A DNA stretch of 64,000 nucleotides from Sphingobium sp. 66-54 (GCA_001899715.1 MKWI01000016.1:458254-522253); one strand, 5' to 3'. Positions 9,244 to 18,080 are shown, counted from the stretch's first letter. Notes: generated by a model not told the origin, from the letters alone. Program-made: numbers and translations.

Positions 9244-9627
9244 TCAATCAACCTTGTAAGTGATTTGCACGCCGTCCACGTTTGCCGCCTGCTCGAAGAT
9301 ACGGGACTTCCGAGCATAACGGACGAGCAGCCTATCATTGGCGAGCCACGTCATGCTTGCCCATGATCCTTCCCATTCACCAACACGTGCAGCACCGTGG
9401 TCGTCATCGGCGCGGAAGGTGTTGCCGCTTCCAGTTGGCGTCTCGCCCTTGGCGACGACCGAGATTTGCGTCGAGTAGCCTGTAATCGCGCCACAATCGC
9501 GTTGGAATAAGATGGCGCTGTGCAAGCCATCGGGAGAATCGGCCTTCGAAACAACGGTGTTGGCGCAAGGGTCCGAACAGGCGCTGACAAGAGCAGCCAA
9601 GCCGACTATTGCCACCGCGTGCTTCAT
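9244..9627 (-). CDS. Small lipoprotein of unknown function
   Basis: A 127-residue protein with a lipoprotein signal: MKHAVAIVGLAALVSAC, the cysteine at residue 17 being the lipid attachment site. The mature part (ISVVAKGETPTGSGNTF, WLANDRLLVRYARKS) is not a family I recognise. The start follows an excellent AGGAGGATCA ribosome site. The frame stays open for 33 codons upstream, but that extension is a translation of the tRNA-Ser gene (MSEWFKEPVLKTGD) and is not real. Confidence 0.75.
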   Translation of the reverse strand: MKHAVAIVGLAALVSACSDPCANTVVSKADSPDGLHSAILFQRDCGAITGYSTQISVVAKGETPTGSGNTFRADDDHGAARVGEWEGSWASMTWLANDRLLVRYARKSRIFEQAANVDGVQITYKVD

Positions 9628-9645
9628 TGATCCTCCTAGGGATGG

Positions 9646-9732
9646 CGGAAGAGGTGGGATTCGAACCCACGGACGGGTTGCCCCGTCGCCGGTTTTCAAG
9701 ACCGGTTCCTTAAACCACTCGGACACTCTTCC
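9646..9732 (-). tRNA. tRNA-Ser (anticodon UGA)
   Basis: A complete class II tRNA read on the minus strand: acceptor GGAAGAG pairs with CTCTTCC, discriminator G, anticodon loop CTTGAAA giving UGA, a long variable arm (GACGGGGCAACCCGTC) and T arm GTGGGTTCGAATCCCAC. The CCA end is not encoded. Confidence 0.95.
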
Positions 9733-9856
9733 ACGTCGTTTCGGGGCTGGCAGCTTACGACAGGCTTATGGGTGATCGCACCCGGCGAACCTGACATACA
9801 CTAACCCCTTGTAACCGCACTCCTATTTCTGCGCACAGGTCACAAGCTCCTGTAGC

Positions 9857-9895
9857 TTTCAAGACCGCTGCCTTAAACCACTCGGCCACCTGTCC
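9857..9895 (-). pseudogene. 5' half of a second tRNA-Ser (remnant)
   Basis: On the minus strand the sequence begins GGACAGGTGGCCGAGTGG and runs through a serine-type D arm to CGGTCTTGAAA, the anticodon loop. It shares GAGTGGTTTAAGG and CGGTCTTGAAA with the intact tRNA-Ser 120 bases further on. After the anticodon loop the match ends: there is no variable arm, T arm or acceptor 3' strand. It looks like one half of a tRNA split by an integration or recombination event. Confidence 0.8.
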
Positions 9896-10069
9896 GCGCC
9901 GGCGACGCCGGGCGCTCCAGCGCGCCTATCCAAAGCGCGACAGCAGGGCAAGCGCTCTCGCGCGATGGCGGATGGCGAACCGATGACGCGGGCGGAGCAG
10001 ACCCTACCCTGCGCCGGTCGGTCGACCGCTTGCCTTGCCTCGCAGGAAAAGTCTGGCAAAAGTAAGGAT

Positions 10070-11143
10070 ATGTCCGCACCATTCAAATCGTTCGCCCCTC
10101 TCGCCGCCGCGCTCGCCATGGCGCTGGGCGCGCCGGCCCCCGCTCAGACAGGAGGCAGCGCCGCGCCGGTATCGAGCGTGGGCGCGGCCACCGAGGCCGG
10201 CTTCACCGCCTATCTTCAGGGTCTGCGCCCTAAAGCGCGCGCACAAGGTGTGAGCGACACGACATTCGATCGCGCGATTGCCGGGCTCACCTTCAATCCG
10301 CGCGTCGCCGCGCTGGACCGCGCCAACCAGCCGACCGCAGCCGACGCGCCGATCCCCGATTTCGAGCCTTACCGCCAGCGCCATGTCGACGCGGATCGCA
10401 TCACGCGGGGGCGCACGGTCTATCAGGCCAACCGGCGCCTGCTCAGTGGCATCGAGCGCGATACCGGCGTGCCAGAGGAGATCATGGTCGCGATCTTCGG
10501 CCATGAAACCAATTACGGCCGCATCACGGGCGATTTCGATCTGCTCCGCTCGCTCGCGACGCTGGCTTATGAAGGGCGCCGGCGCGCGCTGTTCGAGCCG
10601 GAATTGATCGCCGTCATGGTGATGATGCAGCGCGGTGTTCCGCGCGAGCGGCTGCTCGGCAGTTATGCGGGCGCGTTCGGCTATCCGCAGTTCCTGCCTT
10701 CGGTCTATCTGCGCGATGCGCGCGATGCGGACGGCGACGGCGTCGCCAATATCTGGTCGAGCCAGCCCGATGCGCTCGCCTCCATCGCCAATTATTTCGT
10801 GCGGGCCGGTTGGCGCAAGGGCGAGCCTTGGGGGTTCGCGGTGCGGCTGCCCGCCACGTTCGATCGCGCGGCCGTCGCCAATCGCCTTCGCGCGTCGCGT
10901 TGCGCGCGCGTGATGGAGCGCCATAGTCGCTGGCTGACGATGCGAGAGTGGCGTGCCCTTGGCATCGTCCCCACGCAGGGAAGCTGGCCGGACGACCGCG
11001 TGATGGCGACGCTCATCGAGCCGGACGGGCCGGGCAAGACCGCCTATCTGCTCACCGGCAATTACCGCGCAATCCTGGATTATAATTGCTCCAACTTCTA
11101 TGGTCTCTCGGTGGGATTGCTGGCCGATGAGGTGCGCCGATAG
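10070..11143 (+). CDS. Lytic murein transglycosylase, MltB family
   Basis: Cleaves peptidoglycan glycan strands in the periplasm, leaving 1,6-anhydro-muramyl ends. The 357-residue product starts at ATG 10070 (after AGTAAGGAT) with a Sec signal peptide ending near APAPAQ. The SLT domain carries the catalytic glutamate in AIFGHETNYGR, followed by SYAGAFGYPQFLPS and DADGDGVANIWSS, all typical of MltB-type enzymes. The C-terminal segment NCSNFYGLSVGLLAD is also family-typical. No lipobox is seen, so it is probably soluble. Confidence 0.9.
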   Translation: MSAPFKSFAPLAAALAMALGAPAPAQTGGSAAPVSSVGAATEAGFTAYLQGLRPKARAQGVSDTTFDRAIAGLTFNPRVAALDRANQPTAADAPIPDFEPYRQRHVDADRITRGRTVYQANRRLLSGIERDTGVPEEIMVAIFGHETNYGRITGDFDLLRSLATLAYEGRRRALFEPELIAVMVMMQRGVPRERLLGSYAGAFGYPQFLPSVYLRDARDADGDGVANIWSSQPDALASIANYFVRAGWRKGEPWGFAVRLPATFDRAAVANRLRASRCARVMERHSRWLTMREWRALGIVPTQGSWPDDRVMATLIEPDGPGKTAYLLTGNYRAILDYNCSNFYGLSVGLLADEVRR

Positions 11144-11276
11144 GCGCATATCGGCAATCTGCCGAAACAAGCCGCAATCCCCGCGCCAGGGCTAGGCAGA
11201 GGCGCGCCCGCTGGTTAATGACGGGGTCCGGCTCCGGTGCCCCCGCCGCGCCTCGAACGTCATAACGGATTGTTTC

Positions 11277-12434
11277 ATGAGACCATTTCTGCCGCTTGCC
11301 CTGGCCTTGCCGTTTCTTGTCTCGGCGGCTCCCGCAAGCACGCCCAGCTACGAGTCCAAGGCGCCGGTCGCCTATATGATCGACCTGTCGTCCGGCCGCG
11401 TGCTGTTCGAGCGGGACAGCAACCGGCAGATCCCGCCCGCCTCCATGGCCAAGATGATGACGACGCACGTCGCCTTCCGGCTCATCAAGGAAGGCAAGCT
11501 GCGGCTCGACCAGACCTTCACCATGCGGCCGGAAACATGGCGCAAATGGCACAGCCAGGGCTCAACCATGTTCATCAAGGCCAATGAGGCGGTCTCGGTC
11601 GAGAACCTGCTGCACGGTATTGTCGCGCTCTCCGGCAACGATGCCTGTGTCGTGCTGGCCGAGGGCATCTCCGGATCCGAGGAGGCGTTCGCCGATCTCA
11701 TGAATGCGGAGGCGAAGCGGCTCGGCCTGACCGGCAGCCATTTCGGCAACAGCAACGGCTGGCCGGACGAAGGCGTGACCCATGTCACCGCCCGCGATCT
11801 TGCCGTGCTGGCGCGTGCCTCCGTCGAGGAGACGCCGGATCTTTATCGCCAGTTCTACGCGACGCCGAGCTTCACCTGGGGCGAGACGATGGGTGGCGCG
11901 GCGATCAGCCAGGCCAATCGCAACCCGATTCTCGGCAAGATCGCCGGTGCGGATGGTCTCAAGACGGGCCATACGGAGGAAGCGGGTTACGGCTTCACCG
12001 GCTCGGCCGTTCAGAACGGCCGCCGCCTCATCATGGTGGTGGCGGGCCTGCCGACCTACAACGGCCGTGTCGACGAATCCGTGCGCTTCATGGAGTGGGG
12101 GTTCAAGGCGTGGCAGGCCCGGCCGATCGCGAAGAAGGGCACGGTGCTGGGGCAGGCGCGCGTGCAGGGCGGTTGGGCTCGCACGGTCGATCTCGTCGTA
12201 CCCAGGGATCTTTCGGCGACCGTCCCCGCTACGGCGAGCGGCTCGCTGAGCGGCAAGATCGTCTATGACGGGCCGGTCAAGGCGCCCATCGCGCAGGGGC
12301 AGGAAATTGCCCATCTCGTCGTCGATGCCGGTGACGGCGTGCCGCAATCGCTGCCGCTGGTGGCGAAGGAGGCCGTCTCGGAGGCGGGTTTCTTCGGCCG
12401 GCTGTGGATCGGCTTCCTCTCGCTGTTCGGCTGA
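11277..12434 (+). CDS. D-alanyl-D-alanine carboxypeptidase (PBP5/6, DacC type)
   Basis: Removes the terminal D-alanine of peptidoglycan pentapeptides. The three penicillin-binding motifs are in order: SMAK (SxxK), SGN (SxN) and KTGHT (KTG). A signal peptide (MRPFLPLALALPFLVSAAPA) leads, and the C-terminal region beyond residue 270 fits the PBP5-type beta domain with an amphipathic end (GFFGRLWIGFLSLFG) that should lie on the membrane. Length 385 residues. The tmk gene follows after 12 bases, probably in the same transcript. Confidence 0.92.
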   Translation: MRPFLPLALALPFLVSAAPASTPSYESKAPVAYMIDLSSGRVLFERDSNRQIPPASMAKMMTTHVAFRLIKEGKLRLDQTFTMRPETWRKWHSQGSTMFIKANEAVSVENLLHGIVALSGNDACVVLAEGISGSEEAFADLMNAEAKRLGLTGSHFGNSNGWPDEGVTHVTARDLAVLARASVEETPDLYRQFYATPSFTWGETMGGAAISQANRNPILGKIAGADGLKTGHTEEAGYGFTGSAVQNGRRLIMVVAGLPTYNGRVDESVRFMEWGFKAWQARPIAKKGTVLGQARVQGGWARTVDLVVPRDLSATVPATASGSLSGKIVYDGPVKAPIAQGQEIAHLVVDAGDGVPQSLPLVAKEAVSEAGFFGRLWIGFLSLFG

Positions 12435-12446
12435 GAGGACGAGGGC

Positions 12447-13073
12447 TTGCGCGGCCGCTTCATCTCGCTGGAAGGCGGCGAAGGCGTCGGCAAGTCGACA
12501 CAGGCGCGCCTGCTCGTCGCGGCGTTGGCCGAGCGCGGGATCGACGCGCTGCTCACCCGCGAACCGGGCGGCAGCTCTGGAGCGGAGGCTATTCGCGGGC
12601 TGCTTCTCTCCGGCGCGGCCGAACGCTGGACCATCGAGGCGGAGGCATTGCTGTTCGCCGCCGCGCGCGCCGATCATGTCGCACGAACCATCCGCCCCGC
12701 GCTCGACGCCGGGCGCTGGGTGGTGTGCGACCGCTTTCTGGACAGCAGCCGCGCCTATCAGGGCATTGGCGGCGCGCTGAGTGATGCCGACATTCTGACG
12801 TTGCACCGCATCGGCTCGGCCAGCCTGCTGCCGGACCGCACCTTGCTGCTTACTCTCCCGCTGGACGAGAGCAGCGCGCGCGCCGACCTGCGCGATGGTG
12901 ATGAGCCGGACCGGATCGGCGGCCGCGACGGCGCCTTCCACCGCGCGGTGGGCGAGGCGTTCGCGCGTTTCGCAACGACCGAACCCGCCCGCTTCCGGCA
13001 GGTCGATGCCGCCGGCTCGCCCGAAGCTGTCAACGCCCGGCTGATGGCGGCGCTGGCCGACCTACTGCCATGA
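12447..13073 (+). CDS. tmk: Thymidylate kinase
   Basis: Phosphorylates dTMP to dTDP. The P-loop GGEGVGKSTQ is at the N-terminus, DRFLDSSRAYQG is the DR(Y/F) substrate motif, and the LID region is present. It is 208 residues long, normal for the family. The likely start is a TTG at 12447 placed behind GAGGACGAGGG; no ATG lies before the P-loop. Its stop overlaps the holB start as ATGA. Confidence 0.93.
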   Translation: MRGRFISLEGGEGVGKSTQARLLVAALAERGIDALLTREPGGSSGAEAIRGLLLSGAAERWTIEAEALLFAAARADHVARTIRPALDAGRWVVCDRFLDSSRAYQGIGGALSDADILTLHRIGSASLLPDRTLLLTLPLDESSARADLRDGDEPDRIGGRDGAFHRAVGEAFARFATTEPARFRQVDAAGSPEAVNARLMAALADLLP

Positions 13074-14065
13074 CGCGCTGGCAGGGCCATGACGCACAGA
13101 TTACCGCGCTGATCGAAGCGGGCGCCACGCCGCGTATGCACCATGGCTGGATCTTCGCCGGCCCACGTGGCGTCGGCAAGGCGGGTATTGCTTACGATTT
13201 TGCCAGACGGCTGCTGGTGGTGGGGGCGGGGCGCCCTGTGCCTTCCGGCCAGCTCGCGCCCGACGACAGCGACCCGGCGGTGCGCCTGCTCGATAGCGGC
13301 GCTCACCCGGATTTCGTCCGGCTGGAACGGCTGGAGAAGGACGACCGGAAAAGCGACTCCGGCCAACTCGCCCGCAACATCACCGTCGATCAGATCCGCG
13401 GCCTCTCGCGCCTGCTCCACAGCGCACCCTCCATGGGCACGCGCCGTGTCGTGCTGATCGACAGCGCCGACGATCTGGAGACGGGCGCCGCCAACGCGCT
13501 GCTCAAGAATCTGGAGGAGCCGCCCGAGGGTGCGGTGTTTCTGCTCGTTGCCCATCGGCCGGGCCGGCTGCTTCCGACCATCCGTTCGCGCTGCCGCATG
13601 CTGCGCTTCGGCGCGCTGGACGATGCCGCCATGGTTCGTGCGTTGGCCGAGGCGCTGCCAGCCCTGCCGGCCGCCGAGCGCGAGGCCCTGATCCACAGCG
13701 CGGAGGGCTCGCCCGGCCAGGCTATCGCCATGCGCGATCTCGACCTGCCGGCGCTGGAGCATGCGCTGGAAATCATTGCGCGTGGCGGTCGTGCGGCCGA
13801 GGCGGAGCGGGCGCGGCTGGTGGCGGCCCTGTCGTCCGTCAGTGCCCGCCCACGTCTGGAAGCGTTCGTGGATCTCGTCCCTCGCTTTATCGCCCACCGC
13901 CTGCGTAGTCTGCCCGGCCGGGCGATGGGGCGGGGGATCGCCGCTTATGAGGAAGCCCAGCGTCTCGGCGCCGGCGCGGTGACGCCGCTGCAACTGGAGC
14001 CGGGCGCGCTCGTCTATACGCTGTGCGAGACGGTGGCGGCGCTGGGGCAGGGCGAAACGGTCTGA
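13070..14065 (+). CDS. holB: DNA polymerase III delta' subunit
   Basis: Clamp-loader subunit of the replicative polymerase. The AAA+ fold is shown by GPRGVGKAGIAYDFA near the N-terminus, ANALLKNLEEPPEG and the sensor SRC motif in PTIRSRCRMLRFG. The Walker A lysine is followed by alanine rather than serine or threonine, in line with delta' not hydrolysing ATP. The 331-residue protein is coupled to tmk through an ATGA overlap, an arrangement conserved in many bacteria. Confidence 0.92.
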   Translation: MTRWQGHDAQITALIEAGATPRMHHGWIFAGPRGVGKAGIAYDFARRLLVVGAGRPVPSGQLAPDDSDPAVRLLDSGAHPDFVRLERLEKDDRKSDSGQLARNITVDQIRGLSRLLHSAPSMGTRRVVLIDSADDLETGAANALLKNLEEPPEGAVFLLVAHRPGRLLPTIRSRCRMLRFGALDDAAMVRALAEALPALPAAEREALIHSAEGSPGQAIAMRDLDLPALEHALEIIARGGRAAEAERARLVAALSSVSARPRLEAFVDLVPRFIAHRLRSLPGRAMGRGIAAYEEAQRLGAGAVTPLQLEPGALVYTLCETVAALGQGETV

Positions 14066-14176
14066 AACGCCGGGTCTACAGCGACGCCGACATGCGCCGA
14101 CCCTTGACGCGCCCCGCGCCATCGGCCACGAGCCTCCCCATATGAGCCCTCGCTCTGTTGTTTCGGAGGCATAGAG

Positions 14177-14770
14177 ATGCAGCCCGTTTCCCGCGTCGAA
14201 GGGCGCGCTTATCCGCTCGGCATGAAGAACGTCGATACCGACATTATCATTCCCGCCGAGTGGCTCAAGACGATCAGCCGCGCCGGCCTGGGCAAGGGCG
14301 CGTTCGAGGTGCTGCGCAAGGAACCGGGCAATCTGTTCGACGATCCGCGCTATGCCGGCGCGCCGATCATCATCGCGGGCGATAATTTCGGCTGCGGTTC
14401 CAGCCGTGAGCATGCCGCATGGGCGCTGCTCGACATGGGCGTGCGGGCGGTCATCGCGCCGAGCTTCTCGGACATTTTTTCCGGCAACGCCTTCAAGAAC
14501 GGTATCCTCACCGTGGTTCTGCCCCAGCCTGCGATTGACCGGCTGCTGAAGGTGGCGGAAACGGATGCGATCAGCATCGACCTGGAGCACCAGACGGTCA
14601 CGACGCCGTTTCAGGACCGTTTCACCTTCGAGCTCGACCCGTTCCGCCGCGAATGCCTGCTCGGCGGGCTGGACGAGATCGGCCTCACCATGGCGCGGGA
14701 CAAGGCGATCGCGACCTTCGAGCAGGCCGATGCCGAGCGGCGGCCGTGGCTGGTGCCGGCGGCGGCCTGA
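14177..14770 (+). CDS. leuD: 3-isopropylmalate dehydratase small subunit
   Basis: With LeuC it isomerises 2- to 3-isopropylmalate in leucine synthesis. The 197 residues match LeuD; key motifs are [29 protein letters not shown] and [11 protein letters not shown]. The leuC gene is not adjacent in this window. The start follows TTTCGGAGGCATAGAG. Confidence 0.95.
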   Translation: MQPVSRVEGRAYPLGMKNVDTDIIIPAEWLKTISRAGLGKGAFEVLRKEPGNLFDDPRYAGAPIIIAGDNFGCGSSREHAAWALLDMGVRAVIAPSFSDIFSGNAFKNGILTVVLPQPAIDRLLKVAETDAISIDLEHQTVTTPFQDRFTFELDPFRRECLLGGLDEIGLTMARDKAIATFEQADAERRPWLVPAAA

Positions 14771-14865
14771 ACGGGCGTTATTTCACCGGGCAGCGCGTTG
14801 CTATTGGCGGGCGCGCTTCCTAAGTAGCCTGACACATCGACCGAGAGACGAGAGGCGTTGCCGCA

Positions 14866-15189
14866 ATGAGCAATTTTGATGAGCGTGAGAAGGCGTTCGA
14901 GAACAAATACGCCAGGGATCAGGAGCTTGCCTTCCGCATCACCGCACGGCGCAACCGCCTGCTCGGCGAGTGGGCAGCGGGCCTGATGGGCCTGACCAGC
15001 GAAGAGACGGAGGCTTATGCCAAAGCCGTTGTCCAGGCCGATTTCGAAGAAGCCGGCGATGAGGACGTGATCCGCAAGGTGCTGGGCGATCTCGTTTCGG
15101 CCGGGGTCGAAACCGACGACCAGAAGGTTCGCGCCGCACTCGGCGACAAGGCGGCCGAGGCGCGCCGCCAGTTCATGAAGGAAGATTGA
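14866..15189 (+). CDS. F1-ATPase inhibitor zeta-type protein (DUF1476)
   Basis: A 107-residue helical protein with the family pattern FDEREKAFENKYARDQEL followed by FRITARRNRLLGEWAA. In Paracoccus this family is the zeta subunit that blocks ATP hydrolysis by F1Fo-ATP synthase; in other alphaproteobacteria the strength of inhibition varies. The BolA gene follows 11 bases after the stop. Confidence 0.9.
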   Translation: MSNFDEREKAFENKYARDQELAFRITARRNRLLGEWAAGLMGLTSEETEAYAKAVVQADFEEAGDEDVIRKVLGDLVSAGVETDDQKVRAALGDKAAEARRQFMKED

Positions 15190-15200
15190 GGGGACCGTTC

Positions 15201-15434
15201 ATGGCGATGGCTGCCGATGAGATCGAGGCGCTGATCCGCGCCGGACTGCCGGATGCGCAGGTGCGCATCACCGATCTGGCTGGTGACGGCAATCATTATG
15301 CGGCGCATGTCGTATCCGAGAGCTTTCGCGGCATGAACCGGCTTGCCCAGCAGCGTGCGGTCTATGCGACGCTCGGCGAGCGGATGGGCGGCGAACTTCA
15401 CGCCTTGCAACTGACCACCGCCGTTCCCAATTGA
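15201..15434 (+). CDS. BolA/IbaG family protein
   Basis: A 77-residue protein: ALIRAGLPDAQVRITDLAGDGNHY then the BolA signature FRGMNRLAQQRAVYATLGE with the conserved histidine and RxxxQ/R residues. BolA proteins pair with monothiol glutaredoxins to handle [2Fe-2S] clusters; the glutaredoxin gene follows directly. The ATG at 15201 with GAGGGGA upstream is preferred over an in-frame TTG at 15186. Confidence 0.92.
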   Translation: MAMAADEIEALIRAGLPDAQVRITDLAGDGNHYAAHVVSESFRGMNRLAQQRAVYATLGERMGGELHALQLTTAVPN

Positions 15435-15498
15435 TGCGGCGTTGATATATGTTTAGGGGCGTGACGAGGGTGCCATGCCCATTCCCGGGAGACCGACC

Positions 15499-15831
15499 AT
15501 GACCGATTCCGCCCACGCCCGCATTCAGGACCTCGTCAGCAAGAACGAGGTGGTCCTGTTCATGAAGGGTACGCCGCTGTTCCCGCAATGCGGCTTCTCC
15601 AGCCGGGCCGTGGCGATTCTGGAGCGGATCGGCGCGCCCTACGAGAGCGTCGACGTGCTTCAGGATCAGGAGATCCGTCAGGGTATCAAGAGCTTCTCCG
15701 ATTGGCCGACCATTCCGCAGCTTTATGTGAAGGGCGAGTTCCTCGGCGGCTCGGATATCATGATGGAAATGTATGAGGCGGGCGAGTTGCAACAACTCCT
15801 CGCTCCGCAGGGTGCACCGAACGCCGGCTGA
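15499..15831 (+). CDS. grxD: Monothiol glutaredoxin, Grx4/GrxD type
   Basis: The CGFS active site of class II glutaredoxins is in [17 protein letters not shown] and [19 protein letters not shown] are the other family motifs (glutathione and cluster binding). Such proteins carry [2Fe-2S] clusters, often as heterodimers with BolA, whose gene is just upstream. 110 residues from ATG 15499; an alternative ATG at 15475 adds eight residues. Confidence 0.93.
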   Translation: MTDSAHARIQDLVSKNEVVLFMKGTPLFPQCGFSSRAVAILERIGAPYESVDVLQDQEIRQGIKSFSDWPTIPQLYVKGEFLGGSDIMMEMYEAGELQQLLAPQGAPNAG

Positions 15832-15851
15832 GGCCAGGGCATCGGGTCTTG

Positions 15852-15877
15852 CCTCCGCGCTCCCACTGGCGCGGAGG
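15852..15877 (+). terminator. Stem-loop after grxD
   Basis: CCTCCGCGC (15852-15860) and GCGCGGAGG (15869-15877) form a perfect 9-bp stem with an 8-base loop 20 bases after the grxD stop. No T tract follows. Confidence 0.5.
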
Positions 15878-15980
15878 TGCTCGACCCGGAGGAAACCCTT
15901 CTTATCTCTCTCATGGGCGCCGACCGGACAGTTAGGCGCTCATTTCCGTTCATCCGCCGTGCCGCTTCATAGGCGTATTG

Positions 15981-15994
15981 ACTACAAGTGTAGT
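15981..15994. promoter_or_regulatory. BlaI-type operator 1
   Basis: ACTACA-AG-TGTAGT is a perfect dyad matching the TACA/TGTA operators of the BlaI/MecI family. It adjoins a -35-like TTGACT at 15978-15983, so a bound repressor would cover the promoter of the downstream BlaI-like gene. Confidence 0.8.
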
Positions 15995-15998
15995 TTAT

Positions 15999-16014
15999 GA
16001 CTACATCTATAGTC
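15999..16014. promoter_or_regulatory. BlaI-type operator 2
   Basis: GACTACA-TC-TATAGTC is a second dyad with one mismatch between its arms. Its centre lies 19 bases from that of operator 1, about two helix turns, so two dimers could bind one face of the DNA. It ends 28 bases before the repressor start. Confidence 0.75.
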
Positions 16015-16042
16015 GATCGAGTCCTTGAGGGAGTGACTGGCA

Positions 16043-16411
16043 ATGGCCGACCGCATCAGCGATGCCGAACATGCCGTGATGGAGGTTCTGTGGCGCCGTG
16101 CGCCGCTTACCGCCACGGAGGTGAGCGAGGCACTGGAGGAAGATCGCGACTGGAGCTTGCAAACAGTCAAGACGCTGCTTGCCCGGCTGGTCGGCAAGAA
16201 GGTGGTGGCGCATGAGGCGGACGGCCGGCGCTACCTCTACCGGCCGCTGGTTGTACGGGATGCCTATGTCGCCCACGAATCGCAGCGGCTTGTCGATCGG
16301 CTGTTCGGTGGGCGCGTGACGCCGCTGGTCGCGCATCTCGCCGAGACGCAGCAGCTCTCCGATCAGGACATCGCGGAGATCGAGGCGCTGCTGAAGGCGC
16401 TCAAGCCATGA
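16043..16411 (+). CDS. BlaI/MecI/CopY family transcriptional repressor
   Basis: A 122-residue winged-helix repressor (SDAEHAVMEVLWRRAPLTATEV, WSLQTVKTLLARLVGKKVV) with the C-terminal dimerisation part. It probably represses its own operon through the two dyads just upstream and is released when the M56 protease encoded next is activated. Coupled to that gene by an ATGA overlap. Confidence 0.92.
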   Translation: MADRISDAEHAVMEVLWRRAPLTATEVSEALEEDRDWSLQTVKTLLARLVGKKVVAHEADGRRYLYRPLVVRDAYVAHESQRLVDRLFGGRVTPLVAHLAETQQLSDQDIAEIEALLKALKP

Positions 16412-17988
16412 TTGCCTGGCTCGTCGAGACGCTGGTGGCGACCAGCGTGCTGATGGCGCTGGTGCTGATCCTGCGCGAGCCGGTGCGGCGCAGCTTCGGC
16501 GCCAAGGCTGCCTATGCGCTCTGGCTGCTGCCGGCGCTGCGCATGGTCATGCCGCCGATCGCGAGCCTCATGCCCCAGGCGCTGCCGGTGCCCGCGCTCG
16601 GCCCGGCCTCGGGTGCGCTCGCACAACTGATCCACGCTCGCATGGTGCAGATCGAGGCGGCGCCGACGTTTGCGGGGGAGGAGGCAGCCGGCGTGCCGTG
16701 GCTGCTCATCGCTCTATCCGTGTGGCTGGCCGGCGCATTGTTGTTCGTCGCCTGGCAGGTCGCGGCTTATTATCGCTTCCGGCACCAAGTGCTGACCGGA
16801 GCGCGGCCGCGCCGTTCCCCCGCACGCGGTATTCGGCTGGTCGCCAGCCCACGTGTCGATGGGCCAATGGCGTTCGGCATCAGGCGGCGGTTCATCGTCT
16901 TTCCGCAGGATGCGCTCATCCGCTTCGATGTTGAAGAGCATGCGATGGCGCTGGCGCATGAACTGGCGCACCATCGCCGGGGCGACCTCATCGCCAATGT
17001 CGCCGCACTCGGGTTTCTGGCGCTGCACTGGTGCAATCCGCTCGCCTGGTATGCCCACCGCGCCTTTCGCACCGATCAGGAAATGGCGTGCGACGCAGAT
17101 GTGATCGGCGCCGTCCGCGAAGCCGGTCTGGGCCACGCTTATGCCCGCGCGCTGGTCAAATGCGCCGGAGGGCGCGGGGCCTCTCCCATCTGTCATCTCA
17201 ACGCCGTCGATCGGCTAAAACGGAGACTGTCCATGTTGTCCAAGCGCAGCCCCAGCACAGGTCGCCGCCTTGCGGGTGCCGCCTTGGTCGGAACGATCGC
17301 GGCCAGCGGCCTCGCCCTGACGGCATCCGGCCAGGGCATGGCCGCCCAGGTCGGGGCACAGGTGAGCGAAGCACTCCCAGCCCCGCACATGCCCACGCTG
17401 CGGGGCGCGTTTCCCGTTGCGCTTGCTGCCCATGCCGTTTCCGCACCGAAAGAAGCGGAGCGTGCCGACCGGCTTGCTGCAGTCGTAGATGCGCAGGGCG
17501 AGGCGGGCGATCTGCCGCCGGCGCCGCCCCTGCCTGCTGCTGCACCGCTGCCTCCGCAGCCGCCTGCGCCGCCGCAGGGGATCGGGACGGCCGTTCCGCC
17601 CGTTCCTCCGGTTCCACCGGCGCCGGTTTTTCAAAAGCGGATCGTGCGGATCGGCGATGGGCGCACCATCGCCATCCCCAGCCAGGCGGAGATCGACGCC
17701 ATGGTGCCGATCATCGAGATGACCGAGGGCAAGGACTGCGCCGGGCAGGATATGGTCAACACCAGCGAGGAGCGCGTGACCATCAACGGCGTCACGCGCC
17801 AGAAAATCCGTATTCATCTCTGCGACCGGGCCGTGGCGCGGGAAGCGCGGCAGGAGGCGATCCGGGGACTGGAGCTGGCGCGCAGCGAGATTGCCCGACA
17901 GGCTGACCTCTCCGAACGACTGCGTGACCGGATCACCGCCGATCTGGATCGTCAGCTTGCGCGGCTGCGAACCACGGGGCGCGACTAG
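16408..17988 (+). CDS. M56-family (BlaR1/MecR1-like) membrane metallopeptidase
   Basis: Membrane-bound zinc protease of 526 residues. Membrane helices lie near residues 4-24, 35-55 and 95-118; the zinc motif HELAHH follows at about 185 with the third ligand region in DQEMACDADVIG. A fourth hydrophobic stretch is at about 285-305. After it comes a proline-rich linker (residues about 365-410) and a charged C-terminal domain of about 110 residues. There is no penicillin-binding SxxK sensor domain, so the signal is unlikely to be a beta-lactam bound as in BlaR1. No resistance gene follows, so the target operon is unknown. Confidence 0.88.
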   Translation: MIAWLVETLVATSVLMALVLILREPVRRSFGAKAAYALWLLPALRMVMPPIASLMPQALPVPALGPASGALAQLIHARMVQIEAAPTFAGEEAAGVPWLLIALSVWLAGALLFVAWQVAAYYRFRHQVLTGARPRRSPARGIRLVASPRVDGPMAFGIRRRFIVFPQDALIRFDVEEHAMALAHELAHHRRGDLIANVAALGFLALHWCNPLAWYAHRAFRTDQEMACDADVIGAVREAGLGHAYARALVKCAGGRGASPICHLNAVDRLKRRLSMLSKRSPSTGRRLAGAALVGTIAASGLALTASGQGMAAQVGAQVSEALPAPHMPTLRGAFPVALAAHAVSAPKEAERADRLAAVVDAQGEAGDLPPAPPLPAAAPLPPQPPAPPQGIGTAVPPVPPVPPAPVFQKRIVRIGDGRTIAIPSQAEIDAMVPIIEMTEGKDCAGQDMVNTSEERVTINGVTRQKIRIHLCDRAVAREARQEAIRGLELARSEIARQADLSERLRDRITADLDRQLARLRTTGRD

Positions 17989-18006
17989 CGCCGACCCGGC
18001 GCTTTT
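17987..18006 (+). terminator. Rho-independent terminator of the BlaI/M56 operon
   Basis: AGCGCCG-ACC-CGGCGCT is a 7-bp stem with a 3-base loop followed by TTTT in all. It overlaps the TAG stop codon of the M56 gene. Confidence 0.75.
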
Positions 18007-18080
18007 GCGCGAGCAGGAGCACGGGCGAAGGGATCATTGAGCGCGCCGGTTCACCTTGCATTCGCGCTACAAGCGCGCAC

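Noticed and set aside
9628..9726. 33-codon upstream extension of the lipoprotein gene (MSEWFKEPVLKTGD...)
   Set aside because: It is a translation of the tRNA-Ser gene and a well-known annotation artefact; a strong ribosome site precedes the ATG at 9627.
12758..14590. 610-codon minus-strand open frame across tmk, holB and leuD
   Set aside because: Antisense shadow of three well-supported genes with no recognisable domain.
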